30,837 nucleotides of DNA from an uncultured Eubacteriales bacterium (GTDB lineage Bacteria > Bacillota > Clostridia > Lachnospirales > CAG-274), in NCBI GenBank assembly GCA_905201505.1, contig CAJKOJ010000020.1:1-30837 (forward strand), given 5' to 3'. The position numbers were made by a program, and so were the translations under genes. The stretch's first letter is position 1, and the number at the start of each line of letters is the position of its first letter. Shown piece after piece: positions 17,096 through 25,251 of the stretch. Below the pieces are notes generated by a model, which searched no databases, was not told where the DNA came from, and saw only the letters and a list, made by a program, of their open reading frames with translations.

Positions 17096-18247
17096 TTAAG
17101 CCTTTAAAAAATTTACAATTTTATTCCACTCAGCATTTACAGAACCCTGTGCAAAGAAAGGTTTACCGCCGCCTCTTCCATTTAATGCAGTATTCATTTC
17201 TTTTACAAACTGTCTTAAATCTCCGTCTTTTTCACACACAGCGTATTTATATCCCTCTTCATCACTGCCTGAAAATACGGCAATCCTGCCTGTACATCCG
17301 CTTTCCATAAGCATATTTGCAAGATTTCTTACAGCATTAGGATCCAAGCCGTTTTCACAAATTACAACACTGTCTTTGCCTGCATACTCTTTTACTATGC
17401 CTTCAAGTCTTTTATTCTGCATTTCAATTACATAAGATTTTAATGATTGATTTTCATTTAAAAGCCTGTCAACAGCCTTAGCTGTCTCCTTTACCTTTGC
17501 AGAAAGCAAATTAGATATTTCCTTGTTCTGTTCCATTACTTCTGTAATATGGTCAAATGCTCTTTTACCGCAAAGCATTTCGATTCTTACTCCGCCTTTA
17601 TAAGCCTGACAGGAAAACATTTTAATAATACCCAGTTCACCACTGTATCTTACATGAGTACCACAGCAAGCACACAAATCAGCTCCCGGAAATTCAACAA
17701 GTCTTACTTCACCCTGAAGCTCTTTTTTACTTCTGTATTCCATATTTTTAAGTTCTTCACCTTTTGCAGTAAAGATTTTACACTCTTTATTTGCCCATAC
17801 ATACCTGTTAGCCCTAAGCTCAATTTCCTGCACCTGTTCCCATGTCAGTTCACCGTCAAGGTCAAGAGTTATCATATCACTTCCCATATGAAAGCCAACA
17901 TTATTATAGCCATACTTTTCATGGAACATACCGCTTACAATATGCTCTGCTGAATGCTGCTGCATAAGGTCAAAACGTCTTTCCCTGTCAATGATTCCCT
18001 TTACTTCAGCACCCTCTTCAAGAGGTTTGTCTGTATAATGAATAATTTCTTCGCCTTTTTCACCTACATAAATTACATTTGCATCACCTATAACGCCCAA
18101 ATCGCAAGGCTGTCCGCCCCCTTCAGGATAAAACGCAGTATTATCAAGTACAACAGCATATCCCCTTTTATCTTCTTCACATTTTATAACCTTAGCTGTA
18201 AATTCTTTTATATAAGCGTCTTTGTAATATAGTCTGTTTAAATCCAT
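17096..18247 (-). CDS. Alanyl-tRNA editing protein, AlaX type with DHHA1 domain
   Basis: 383 residues that resemble the C-terminal editing half of alanyl-tRNA synthetase without the catalytic half. It hydrolyses misacylated Ser- or Gly-tRNA(Ala) in trans. Motifs: FYPEGGGQPCDLG (40-52) at the N-terminal barrel; Zn2+ ligands H98 and H102 in QQHSAEH, and C194 and H198 in CACCGTH; a helical linker (about 235-280); and a C-terminal DHHA1 domain ending in GRGGGKPFFAQG. This is the long (AlaX-L) form. The start at 18247 has AAGGAG, which overlaps the stop of mtaB. It is the second gene of the operon. Confidence 0.92.
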   Translation of the reverse strand: MDLNRLYYKDAYIKEFTAKVIKCEEDKRGYAVVLDNTAFYPEGGGQPCDLGVIGDANVIYVGEKGEEIIHYTDKPLEEGAEVKGIIDRERRFDLMQQHSAEHIVSGMFHEKYGYNNVGFHMGSDMITLDLDGELTWEQVQEIELRANRYVWANKECKIFTAKGEELKNMEYRSKKELQGEVRLVEFPGADLCACCGTHVRYSGELGIIKMFSCQAYKGGVRIEMLCGKRAFDHITEVMEQNKEISNLLSAKVKETAKAVDRLLNENQSLKSYVIEMQNKRLEGIVKEYAGKDSVVICENGLDPNAVRNLANMLMESGCTGRIAVFSGSDEEGYKYAVCEKDGDLRQFVKEMNTALNGRGGGKPFFAQGSVNAEWNKIVNFLKA

Positions 18248-18258
18248 TTTTTCTCTCC

Positions 18259-19554
18259 TTACATCAGTTCTCCATACATTGTTTCTTCTCCAGCTATGTC
18301 AGTCAGCTTAACCATTATAAGCTCGTTTACAAGATTTCTTTCAGACTTGCACAGTACTTTAATATAATTTCTTGTGTGACCTTCATAATAACCATTTTCA
18401 AATCTTTCAAAAAGCACTTCCATAGGTTTATTAATATACTCAGACATAAATTCTCTGTTTAATCTGTTGCTTAATTCAAGCATTTTATGACTTCTTTCAC
18501 TTTTAACTTCAGGTGAAACCTGAGGTCTGATTTTAGCCGCAGGTGTTCCTGTTTTAGGTGAATAAGGGAACACATGTATTTTGCTGAGTTTTACTTTTTC
18601 TGCAAAATCATAGCTTTCATTAAAATCCTCATCTGTTTCAGTAGGAAATCCAACTATAATATCTGTTGTAATTGCAACATCAGGGAATGTTCTTCTAAGT
18701 CTTTTGCATGCAGCTTCATATTCCTGTGTTGTATATCTTCTGTTCATTTTTTTAAGCGTATTATCTGAGCCGCTTTGTAAAGATAAATGATAGTGTTCAC
18801 ACACCTTTTCAAGCCTTGCCATTCTTTCCACAAATTCGTCATCAACAGCTTTTGGCTCCATAGAACTAAATCGTATTCTCTCAATACCATCAACACAGTG
18901 AACCTTTTCTATTATATCTGCCAGTGTAATATTCCCCAAATCTATGCCATAGCTTGCCACATGAATTCCTGTAAGCACAACTTCTTTAAACCCGTTTTCA
19001 GCAAGAGTTTTAACTTCATCTATAATATCCTCGGGTTTTCTGCTCCTTACCGGTCCCCTCGCATAAGGAATAATACAGTAAGTGCAGTATCTGTTGCAGC
19101 CCTCTTGTATTTTAATGTAAGCTCTTGTTCTGTCTTTAAGTCTTGACACTTTAAGCCTTTCAAATTCCTTTTCTTCTCTTATATCTGTAACAGTATTTAC
19201 AACACCGTTTTCAGCCTTATATGCCTCTACAATTTCAACAACCTTACTTCTGTCCTTAGTACCAATTACTATATTAATACCTTCAATACCGGCTACAGTT
19301 TCAGGCATTACCTGAGCATAACAGCCTGTTGCCACAATTATTGAATTCTTATTCTGCCTTCTTGCACGTCTTATCATCTGACGTGATTTCTTATCACCAA
19401 AGTTAGTTACAGTACAAGTATTTATAACATAAATATCTGCTGTTTCATCAAATCCGACTATTTCATAACCCTTTTCAGCAAAAAGTTCTGCCATAGCCTC
19501 GCTGTCATATAAATTAACCTTACAGCCTAAGGTTGTAAAAGCTATTCTATTCAT
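18259..19554 (-). CDS. mtaB: tRNA t6A37 methylthiotransferase
   Basis: Radical-SAM enzyme that adds a methylthio group to N6-threonylcarbamoyladenosine at position 37 of ANN-decoding tRNAs (ms2t6A). 431 residues. The N-terminal domain has three auxiliary-cluster cysteines: C11 in TLGCKVN, C47 in NTCTVT and C78 in ATGCYAQ. The radical-SAM cluster is C153, C157 and C160 in EGCNRYCTYCIIPYARG. A C-terminal TRAM domain (about 370-431) contains GYYEGHTRNYIKV. The TLGCKVN start and overall pattern fit MtaB rather than MiaB or RimO. ATG at 19554 with GGAGATG upstream. First gene of the minus-strand tRNA-themed operon. Confidence 0.95.
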   Translation of the reverse strand: MNRIAFTTLGCKVNLYDSEAMAELFAEKGYEIVGFDETADIYVINTCTVTNFGDKKSRQMIRRARRQNKNSIIVATGCYAQVMPETVAGIEGINIVIGTKDRSKVVEIVEAYKAENGVVNTVTDIREEKEFERLKVSRLKDRTRAYIKIQEGCNRYCTYCIIPYARGPVRSRKPEDIIDEVKTLAENGFKEVVLTGIHVASYGIDLGNITLADIIEKVHCVDGIERIRFSSMEPKAVDDEFVERMARLEKVCEHYHLSLQSGSDNTLKKMNRRYTTQEYEAACKRLRRTFPDVAITTDIIVGFPTETDEDFNESYDFAEKVKLSKIHVFPYSPKTGTPAAKIRPQVSPEVKSERSHKMLELSNRLNREFMSEYINKPMEVLFERFENGYYEGHTRNYIKVLCKSERNLVNELIMVKLTDIAGEETMYGELM

Positions 19555-19608
19555 ATTTACATCTCCAAAAATTTATTTTAAAATGCTATTCCTATTTTAA
19601 CAGAAATG

Positions 19609-19617
19609 TGTTATATT
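19609..19617 (+). promoter_or_regulatory. Extended -10 promoter for the His-tail protein gene
   Basis: TGTTATATT (19609-19617) gives a TGn extension followed by TATATT, about 35 bp before the ATG at 19653. The -35 region is weak. The divergent mtaB promoter must lie in the same 98-bp gap but is not clear. Confidence 0.45.
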
Positions 19618-19652
19618 TAAAAGTAGTATTTTTAAAAAAGGAGAGAAATTTA

Positions 19653-21134
19653 ATGAATACCCCCGAAACAGAAAAAAAGCTGGTACAGCTTGTAGAATAC
19701 AAGATAAAAGATACTCTTTTAAATTTAATATATGACTTGGCAGAAAACCCAGCCAAAAAAGCAGATTATATAGTACCTCAGTCAGTACTTGACATAAAGG
19801 ACAGGCTTGAAAAGTCCTACACAGATATTGAAAACATTCTTGAAACAACAGAAAGACAAGCCTTTGAAGAAGAATTAAGTTCTATAACAAAAGAAATTAT
19901 CTCCTGTGCCATTAATGTAAATAAATACACATCATTTAATGAACAGCTTGGCGAAAAGCTTTTAAAAGCATTTAAACTTAACGATATTAAAAATATGGAC
20001 AGCAGTATTCCTCTTAACAACAGCGGGATTACTGATACCGTAAGGGGTTACACTTCAATTCTCACTGATGATTTTGAAGGGAAATATTCTATGGCAAATC
20101 TTATTTCCGTATTGCCTTTAAGAATGACAAGAGACCGCTATGACGACTACGTAACAAAGGGTGTCAGACTTTTAACAAAAGACTTGCCAAAGGAGTTTGC
20201 AAATTCCTGTATAGACAGATTAAAGGATATGTTTTATGCAGACTGCAAGGATAGTTTTAAATCTGATTTTCCTCTTATGTATGAAAAACTTAAGGCTACA
20301 GAAGAAAGCATAGATGAGTTTGATAAGGATGGTATTACAGAAGCCCTTAATGATATAGACGGTAATATTGAGGCTATACACAGCATATATGCACTTTTAA
20401 GTGTATATTTTAATGATGTTATTTATATGCAGGTACTTTCAATGTTTGCTGTTGACCCTGAATTTTTATTCAGCAATGATATGGTTTTAAAGGATTTGTA
20501 TTACTCTCTTAAAGATGTCATTACAACCAAAGATACATCTTTCCTTGAGGATATATTTGAAAGAACAGAAAATGAAATAAGTGAACGTTTTGACCTCTCA
20601 AAACCTATTGAAGAAGAAATTTCAGAAAAACTCAGAGGAATTTCAGAGGAAGAATACAATAATCTTACTGTTGATGTAAAAACGGCGATTAATGTAAACA
20701 ACACTATTTCCGAAATGTTTTACAGCGAACTTGACCAGCAGCTTATGCTTTCAAGAGGTACAAATGACGATGTTGAGAAGATGACAAAAGAACTTCTGGA
20801 CTACATTAATGAAAAAACTTCAGAAATGCCAAATAGCGAAAGAAAGTTTTTAAAACAAACTTTTCTCAAAAATATCCCTTGTCCTATGACAAAAGAGGAG
20901 CTTTGCACTTACTGTGCATATTCTCTTGACGGTATAAGTGACAGAGAATTAAGCCTTATGACATACGGCAATATATTCCAGATTACAGATGAGGCAATGA
21001 AAGAAATTCATAATCAGGAGCACAGCAGCCATCACCATCACCACCATGATCATAACTGTAACTGCAATCACGAACACGAACATGAGCATAATCATGAGCA
21101 TGAACACAACTGCAGCTGCTCTCATCATCATTAA
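19653..21134 (+). CDS. Unrecognised acidic helical protein with His/Cys-rich metal-binding tail
   Basis: 493 residues from the ATG at 19653, with AGGAGAG 8 nt upstream. A reading 15 codons longer lacks a ribosome binding site. No signal peptide or membrane segment is visible, so it is probably cytoplasmic. The body (1-455) is predicted helical, strongly charged and rich in Glu/Lys/Asp, with no motif I recognise. Near residue 418 it has PCPMTKEELCTYCAY, with three cysteines. The last 35 residues are almost entirely His, Asn, Glu and Cys: a six-histidine run, then CNCNH, repeated HEHEH and CSCSHHH. Such tails bind Ni2+, Zn2+ or Co2+ in unrelated chaperones (HypB, SlyD, CooJ). A metal store, metal chaperone or metal-dependent regulator is inferred only. 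Monocistronic, divergent from mtaB. Confidence 0.8.
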   Translation: MNTPETEKKLVQLVEYKIKDTLLNLIYDLAENPAKKADYIVPQSVLDIKDRLEKSYTDIENILETTERQAFEEELSSITKEIISCAINVNKYTSFNEQLGEKLLKAFKLNDIKNMDSSIPLNNSGITDTVRGYTSILTDDFEGKYSMANLISVLPLRMTRDRYDDYVTKGVRLLTKDLPKEFANSCIDRLKDMFYADCKDSFKSDFPLMYEKLKATEESIDEFDKDGITEALNDIDGNIEAIHSIYALLSVYFNDVIYMQVLSMFAVDPEFLFSNDMVLKDLYYSLKDVITTKDTSFLEDIFERTENEISERFDLSKPIEEEISEKLRGISEEEYNNLTVDVKTAINVNNTISEMFYSELDQQLMLSRGTNDDVEKMTKELLDYINEKTSEMPNSERKFLKQTFLKNIPCPMTKEELCTYCAYSLDGISDRELSLMTYGNIFQITDEAMKEIHNQEHSSHHHHHHDHNCNCNHEHEHEHNHEHEHNCSCSHHH

Positions 21135-21140
21135 AAATAT

Positions 21141-21165
21141 AAGGCGGTTTTTAAGACCGCCTTTT
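21141..21165. terminator. Convergent terminator
   Basis: GGCGGT (21143-21148) pairs with ACCGCC (21156-21161), then TTTTT on the plus strand. On the minus strand the hairpin is followed by a T-rich stretch as well, so it can serve both converging genes. Confidence 0.88.
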
Positions 21166-21181
21166 TATATATTTAAATTCA

Positions 21182-21706
21182 TTAACATTTTAGTTTATTT
21201 ATTATTTCATCAAGCTCTTCATTAGCCTTTATATCATCTTTTGGCTTAATATCAGATGTATGCAGACACCTTACATATCCCTCAGCCTTTACATTAAGCC
21301 CCATAAGCATTATTCTTATAGTTTTCTCACAGTCAGCAGAATTAACAACAAAGTCGCCTCCGCCTACCACTATAATATATCCCTTTTTAGGCTTTAATTT
21401 TTTACCGCTCATAAAGAACATCTGTGTCCTTGACATCATTGACAAAAGCACGCCTGTAGGCTGATTATAGTATAACGGAGTTGCAACAACAATGTTGTCA
21501 TACTCATCAATGTTGTTTAAAATTTTACTGACTTCATCATTGTAAATACATTTCCCGCTTTTGCATTTCCTGCAGTCAATACAAGGAGAAAAATCCGTAT
21601 AATAGGCATTTATCAAATCACACTCAATTTCTTCTTTTATTTTATTTACAAAATACATTGTGTCACCGTTTTTCCTCGGCGAACCATTTATAATAAGTGT
21701 TTTCAT
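21182..21706 (-). CDS. Iron-sulfur flavoprotein (flavodoxin-fold NAD(P)H:FMN reductase family)
   Basis: 174 residues. The N-terminal LIINGSPRKNGDT is the FMN-phosphate loop of the flavodoxin-like reductase family. The compact cluster C42-x2-C45-x2-C48-x4-C53 matches the 4Fe-4S binding pattern of Methanosarcina-type iron-sulfur flavoprotein (Isf). VVATPLYYNQPTG (about 73-85) is the second flavin-binding segment. It probably moves electrons between ferredoxin and an unknown partner, for example in oxygen detoxification. Start at 21706 with GAGGTGA upstream. It is divergent from folC and shares a symmetrical promoter region with it. Confidence 0.88.
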   Translation of the reverse strand: MKTLIINGSPRKNGDTMYFVNKIKEEIECDLINAYYTDFSPCIDCRKCKSGKCIYNDEVSKILNNIDEYDNIVVATPLYYNQPTGVLLSMMSRTQMFFMSGKKLKPKKGYIIVVGGGDFVVNSADCEKTIRIMLMGLNVKAEGYVRCLHTSDIKPKDDIKANEELDEIINKLKC

Positions 21707-21746
21707 ATTTCACCTCTTAATATCATTTCATACGCTTGCTGACATA

Positions 21747-21802
21747 AGTATACCACAAATTTAAACTTGAATATATACATTTCAACAAATTTGTGCTATA
21801 CT
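21747..21802. promoter_or_regulatory. Symmetrical divergent promoter region (flavoprotein/folC)
   Basis: Arms 21747-21762 and 21787-21802 are inverted copies, with 15 of 16 bases matching. Each arm contains an extended -10 element reading outward: TGCTATACT toward folC (21794-21802) and TGGTATACT toward the flavoprotein on the minus strand (21747-21755). No strong -35 is visible for either. Confidence 0.65.
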
Positions 21803-21830
21803 AAAAATTATTAAAATTCAGGTGATAACT

Positions 21831-23081
21831 ATGACATATAAAGAAGCCTTAAATTATATAAAAGAAAATTCAGCAAATTCCATAATCCCGGGATTAAGCA
21901 ATATGGAAAAGCTCTGTACTCTTTTAGGCAATCCGCAAAAGAAAATAAAAACAATACATATCGCAGGTACCAATGGCAAAGGTTCTGTAGGTTCATTTAT
22001 TTCTCAGGGACTTATTGAAAACGGCTATAATGTAGGCAGATATACATCTCCCTCCGTTCTTGATTACAGAGATAAATTCATATATAACAATAAATGGATA
22101 AGCGAAAATGAATTTGCAGAAACTGTAAGCGAGATAAAGGATATACTTTCATTTTCAGACTGCAAACCAACTGTGTTTGAACTTGAAACTGCCATTGCCT
22201 TTTACTGGATCAGCAAAAAACAATGTGACTTTGCAGTCATTGAAACAGGAATGGGAGGCAGACTTGACGCCACTAATGTTACAGACAAAATACTCTCTGT
22301 AATCACTCCTGTAGCTGTTGACCACACTAAGTTTTTAGGAAGCACAATTGAAGAAATTGCTTTTGAAAAAGCAGGAATAATAAAGGATACAGCTGTATCA
22401 GCACAGCAAATACCCTCTGTACAGAACATTTTACATAAGAACTCCTCTGATATTACATTTGTTAATAATGAAGATATTAAGAATATTTCTTACAGCACAG
22501 AAGAAACTGTATTTTCATATAAAGATTTTAAAAATGTAAAGATAACAATGCTTGGCAAATTTCAGGTTGAAAATGCCTGCCTTGCTTTAGAAGCACTTTC
22601 AAAGCTTTCATCTATGGGCTATAGTATTAACAATTTAGAAGCATCATTGCAAAATGCCGTTTGGAACTGCCGTTTTCAGGTAATAAGCAGAAAACCTCTT
22701 ATTATAATAGACGGTGCTCACAATCCCCATGGCATTAATGCCCTTGCTGAAAATATCCGCCTTTACCTTAAAGACAAAAACCTTGTATTTATTACAGGAG
22801 TTCTTAAAGATAAGGCTTATGACAAAATGGCAGAAACCTTTGCCCCTTTTGCAAAGAAAATATTTACTGTCACATCAGACAGTCCACGGGCACTTCCCGC
22901 TGAAGAATATGCCAAAGTTATAAGCAAATTTAACAATAACGTAACAGCCTGCCCCACAGTAGAGGCGGCAATAACCTCAGCACTTGAATATGACAATATA
23001 TTAATTTTTGGCTCCCTTTCATTTATGGGGGAAATATACAGTTTTTTTAAGGAGGAATTATGGAAAGCTACAACAAAATAA
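21831..23081 (+). CDS. folC: Folylpolyglutamate synthase / dihydrofolate synthase
   Basis: ATP-dependent ligase that adds glutamate to dihydropteroate and/or extends the polyglutamate tail of folates. 416 residues from the ATG at 21831. The GTG 9 nt upstream is part of the ribosome binding site CAGGTGA. The Mur-ligase ATP loop is HIAGTNGKGSV (about 43-53), followed by the family segments ETGMGGRLDATN and VDHTKFLG, and DGAHNPHG in the C-terminal domain. Such bacterial enzymes often do both reactions. It is the first gene of a folate cluster and overlaps the next gene by 22 bp. Confidence 0.95.
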   Translation: MTYKEALNYIKENSANSIIPGLSNMEKLCTLLGNPQKKIKTIHIAGTNGKGSVGSFISQGLIENGYNVGRYTSPSVLDYRDKFIYNNKWISENEFAETVSEIKDILSFSDCKPTVFELETAIAFYWISKKQCDFAVIETGMGGRLDATNVTDKILSVITPVAVDHTKFLGSTIEEIAFEKAGIIKDTAVSAQQIPSVQNILHKNSSDITFVNNEDIKNISYSTEETVFSYKDFKNVKITMLGKFQVENACLALEALSKLSSMGYSINNLEASLQNAVWNCRFQVISRKPLIIIDGAHNPHGINALAENIRLYLKDKNLVFITGVLKDKAYDKMAETFAPFAKKIFTVTSDSPRALPAEEYAKVISKFNNNVTACPTVEAAITSALEYDNILIFGSLSFMGEIYSFFKEELWKATTK

Positions 23082-23530
23082 TTAAAAACAGCCTCTTTAA
23101 AAAAACTATGTCTGCTATAAACCAAAAAGAGAAAAACCGCATTTTCTGCTGTCACAGCATTGAACATTGTCTTGATGTTGCAAGAATTGCCTATATACTT
23201 ACTCTCGAAAATAATTTAAATATATCAAAAGATATAATTTATACCACAGCCCTGCTCCATGATTTGGGCAGAGCATACAGCGATAGTGAACATAACAAAA
23301 AAAGTGCTGAAATAGCAAAACAAATTTTAGAGGAATGTAATTACCCTGCTTTTGAAACAGACCTGATTATATCTGCAATATTAAATCACAGAAGAAATGC
23401 TGAATATCTCAACGATTTAAGTGATATTATTTGCAGAGCAGACAAGCTTTCAAGACAATGCTATGACTGCAATGCCCAATCCCTGTGTTACTGGGAAGAA
23501 GAAAAAAGAAATGAGAGTATAAAATATTAA
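23060..23530 (+). CDS. HD-domain hydrolase in the folate cluster
   Basis: 156 residues. The HD metal motif is complete: H32 in CCHSIEHCLDVAR, H67-D68 in LLHDLGRAY, H110 in LNHRRN and D128 in CRADKLSR. After it comes a cysteine cluster, C134, C137 and C143, in RQCYDCNAQSLCYW, which may bind a second metal. It overlaps folC by 22 bp with GGAGG upstream, and folP starts 11 bp after it, so all are co-translated. HD proteins are metal-dependent phosphohydrolases. The position between folC and folP suggests action on a pterin phosphate, possibly removing phosphate from dihydroneopterin (tri)phosphate, but that is inference. Confidence 0.85.
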   Translation: MESYNKIIKNSLFKKTMSAINQKEKNRIFCCHSIEHCLDVARIAYILTLENNLNISKDIIYTTALLHDLGRAYSDSEHNKKSAEIAKQILEECNYPAFETDLIISAILNHRRNAEYLNDLSDIICRADKLSRQCYDCNAQSLCYWEEEKRNESIKY

Positions 23531-23541
23531 GGAGAGTTTAT

Positions 23542-24345
23542 ATGATAATACGAAACAAAGAATTTAAAGACAGAACATATATAATGGGTATACTCAATGT
23601 TACTCCCGACAGTTTCAGTGATGGCGGCACACACAACACTCTTGACACAGCATTAAAACACACAGAAAAAATGATTAATGAAGGTGCTGATATTATTGAC
23701 ATCGGAGGCGAATCCACACGCCCCGGCTATACTCTTATAACAGACGATGAGGAAATTTCAAGAGTTGTTCCCGTAATAGAAAAAATAAGAGAAAACTTTG
23801 ATATTCCTCTTTCCATTGATACATATAAATCAAAAGTTGCCAAAGCAGCAGCCGAAGCAGGGGTTGACCTCATTAACGATATATGGGGCTTCAAATATGA
23901 CGAAAAAGTTGCGGCTGTTACAGCAGAACACAATCTTGCCTGCTGTCTTATGCACAACAGAAAAGAGCCCTTATATGACAACTTCCTTTCAGACGTTATT
24001 TCAGACCTTAAAGAAAGCCTTGACATAGCAGAAAAATACGGAATTGATAAAAGCAAAATCATACTTGACCCCGGTGTAGGCTTTGCCAAAAGCTATGAAC
24101 AGAATTTAGAAATTATAAATAACCTTGAAATTTTAGACCAACTTGACTGTCCTGTACTTTTAGGTACATCAAGAAAATCTGTAATAGGATTAACACTTGA
24201 CTTGCCCGCAGCTGAAAGAGTTGAAGGCACAATAGCCACAAGTGTAATTGCTATTTTAAAAAACTCACTCTTTGTAAGAGTGCACGATGTTAAAGAAAAT
24301 AAAAGAGCTGTATTAATGACAGAAAAAATTATAGGCAGGTGGTAA
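23542..24345 (+). CDS. folP: Dihydropteroate synthase
   Basis: Condenses 6-hydroxymethyl-dihydropterin pyrophosphate with p-aminobenzoate to give dihydropteroate; target of sulfonamides. 267 residues, a normal TIM barrel. Signature 1 is MGILNVTPDSFSDGG (19-33), signature 2 is DIGGESTRPGY (about 57-67), and the late loop is LLGTSRKSVIG. Start at 23542 with AAGGAGAG upstream. The stop is only 2 bp from the GTG of the next gene. Confidence 0.97.
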   Translation: MIIRNKEFKDRTYIMGILNVTPDSFSDGGTHNTLDTALKHTEKMINEGADIIDIGGESTRPGYTLITDDEEISRVVPVIEKIRENFDIPLSIDTYKSKVAKAAAEAGVDLINDIWGFKYDEKVAAVTAEHNLACCLMHNRKEPLYDNFLSDVISDLKESLDIAEKYGIDKSKIILDPGVGFAKSYEQNLEIINNLEILDQLDCPVLLGTSRKSVIGLTLDLPAAERVEGTIATSVIAILKNSLFVRVHDVKENKRAVLMTEKIIGRW

Positions 24346-24347
24346 TT

Positions 24348-25166
24348 GTGGGTAAAGTAATTATAGATAAACTCGACTGTTACGGCAGACACGGTGTTTT
24401 AAAGGAAGAAAATGTATTGGGCCAGCACTTTTTTGTAACCTGTATTATGGATACGGACTTTGAAGAGGCGGCAGAAAACGATGATATAAATAAAGCAGTT
24501 AATTATGCTGAAGTATCACAGTTTATCACAGCCTATGTAAAAGAAAATATTTTTAAGCTTATTGAAACTCTTTCTGACAGGCTTGCAAGTGAAATACTTA
24601 TTAACTTTAACGTAAAATCAGTTGAAATAAAAATAGAAAAGCCATCAGCTCCCATAGGTCTCCCCTTAAAAACAGTGGCAGTCTCTATTACAAAGAGCTG
24701 GAACAAATGCTATTTAAGCATAGGCTCAAACTTAGGTGACAAAAAGGCATATCTTGACTTTGCCGTAAATTCATTAAAGTCCGATAAAAATATAAAAGTA
24801 AATAAAATATCAAACTATTTAAAAACAGAGCCCTATGGCTATGAGAAGCAGGACGAATTTTTAAACGGCTGTATAGAAATTGAGACTATATATTCCCCTC
24901 ACAACCTTTTAAAGGTTATAAACACTATTGAAGCAAATGCTGACAGAAAAAGGGAAATACACTGGGGGCCGAGAACTCTTGATATAGATATTATTTTCTA
25001 TGGTGACAAAATTATAAATGACAATAAGCTTACTATTCCTCATATTGATATGGAAAACAGATTTTTTGTACTGAAACCTTTGGCAGAAATTGCCCCATAC
25101 GCAATTAATCCTGTTACAAATAAATCAGTTAAAGAAATGCTTAACATACTTAATAAGAAAATATAA
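24348..25166 (+). CDS. folBK: Bifunctional dihydroneopterin aldolase / HPPK
   Basis: Fusion of two sequential folate enzymes. The N-terminal part (about 1-115) is dihydroneopterin aldolase, with DKLDCYGRHGVLKEE and a late KIEKPSAPIG. The C-terminal part (about 120-272) is hydroxymethyl-dihydropterin pyrophosphokinase, with YLSIGSNLGDK near its start and HWGPRTLDIDIIFYG, the conserved ATP/Mg2+ loop. It starts with GTG at 24348, preceded by AGGTGG inside the end of folP; a GTG at 24339 overlaps folP and is less likely. Product flow is dihydroneopterin to hydroxymethyl-dihydropterin pyrophosphate, the substrate of FolP. No folE (GTP cyclohydrolase) is in the cluster. Confidence 0.94.
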   Translation: MGKVIIDKLDCYGRHGVLKEENVLGQHFFVTCIMDTDFEEAAENDDINKAVNYAEVSQFITAYVKENIFKLIETLSDRLASEILINFNVKSVEIKIEKPSAPIGLPLKTVAVSITKSWNKCYLSIGSNLGDKKAYLDFAVNSLKSDKNIKVNKISNYLKTEPYGYEKQDEFLNGCIEIETIYSPHNLLKVINTIEANADRKREIHWGPRTLDIDIIFYGDKIINDNKLTIPHIDMENRFFVLKPLAEIAPYAINPVTNKSVKEMLNILNKKI

Positions 25167-25167
25167 T

Positions 25168-25197
25168 TTGACATACCCCGCCAAAGCGGGGTATACT
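25168..25197 (+). promoter_or_regulatory. bioB promoter with hairpin in its spacer
   Basis: TTGACA (25168-25173) and TATACT (25192-25197) are separated by 18 bp. The spacer is the palindrome ACCCCGC-CAAA-GCGGGGT (full hairpin 25173-25194), which lies just after the folBK stop and may also act as its terminator, although no T-run follows. Confidence 0.6.
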
Positions 25198-25207
25198 TAA
25201 AAAAATA

Positions 25208-25240
25208 TAGTAAACCAACTATATCGAATTTAGTTTACAA
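25208..25240 (+). promoter_or_regulatory. BirA-type biotin operator
   Basis: TAGTAAACC (25208-25216) and AGTTTACAA (25232-25240) are inverted half-sites with a 15-bp spacer. This is the geometry of the known BirA operator TTGTTAACC-N15-GGTTAACAA, and each half matches 7 of 9 positions. It covers the predicted transcription start of bioB, so biotin-loaded BirA would repress it. Confidence 0.75.
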
Positions 25241-25251
25241 TGGAGGCAAAA

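Noticed and set aside
21030..21131. His-rich tail as a cloning tag or frame error
   Set aside because: Codons alternate CAT and CAC irregularly, Cys, Asn and Glu are mixed in, and a natural stop and terminator follow.
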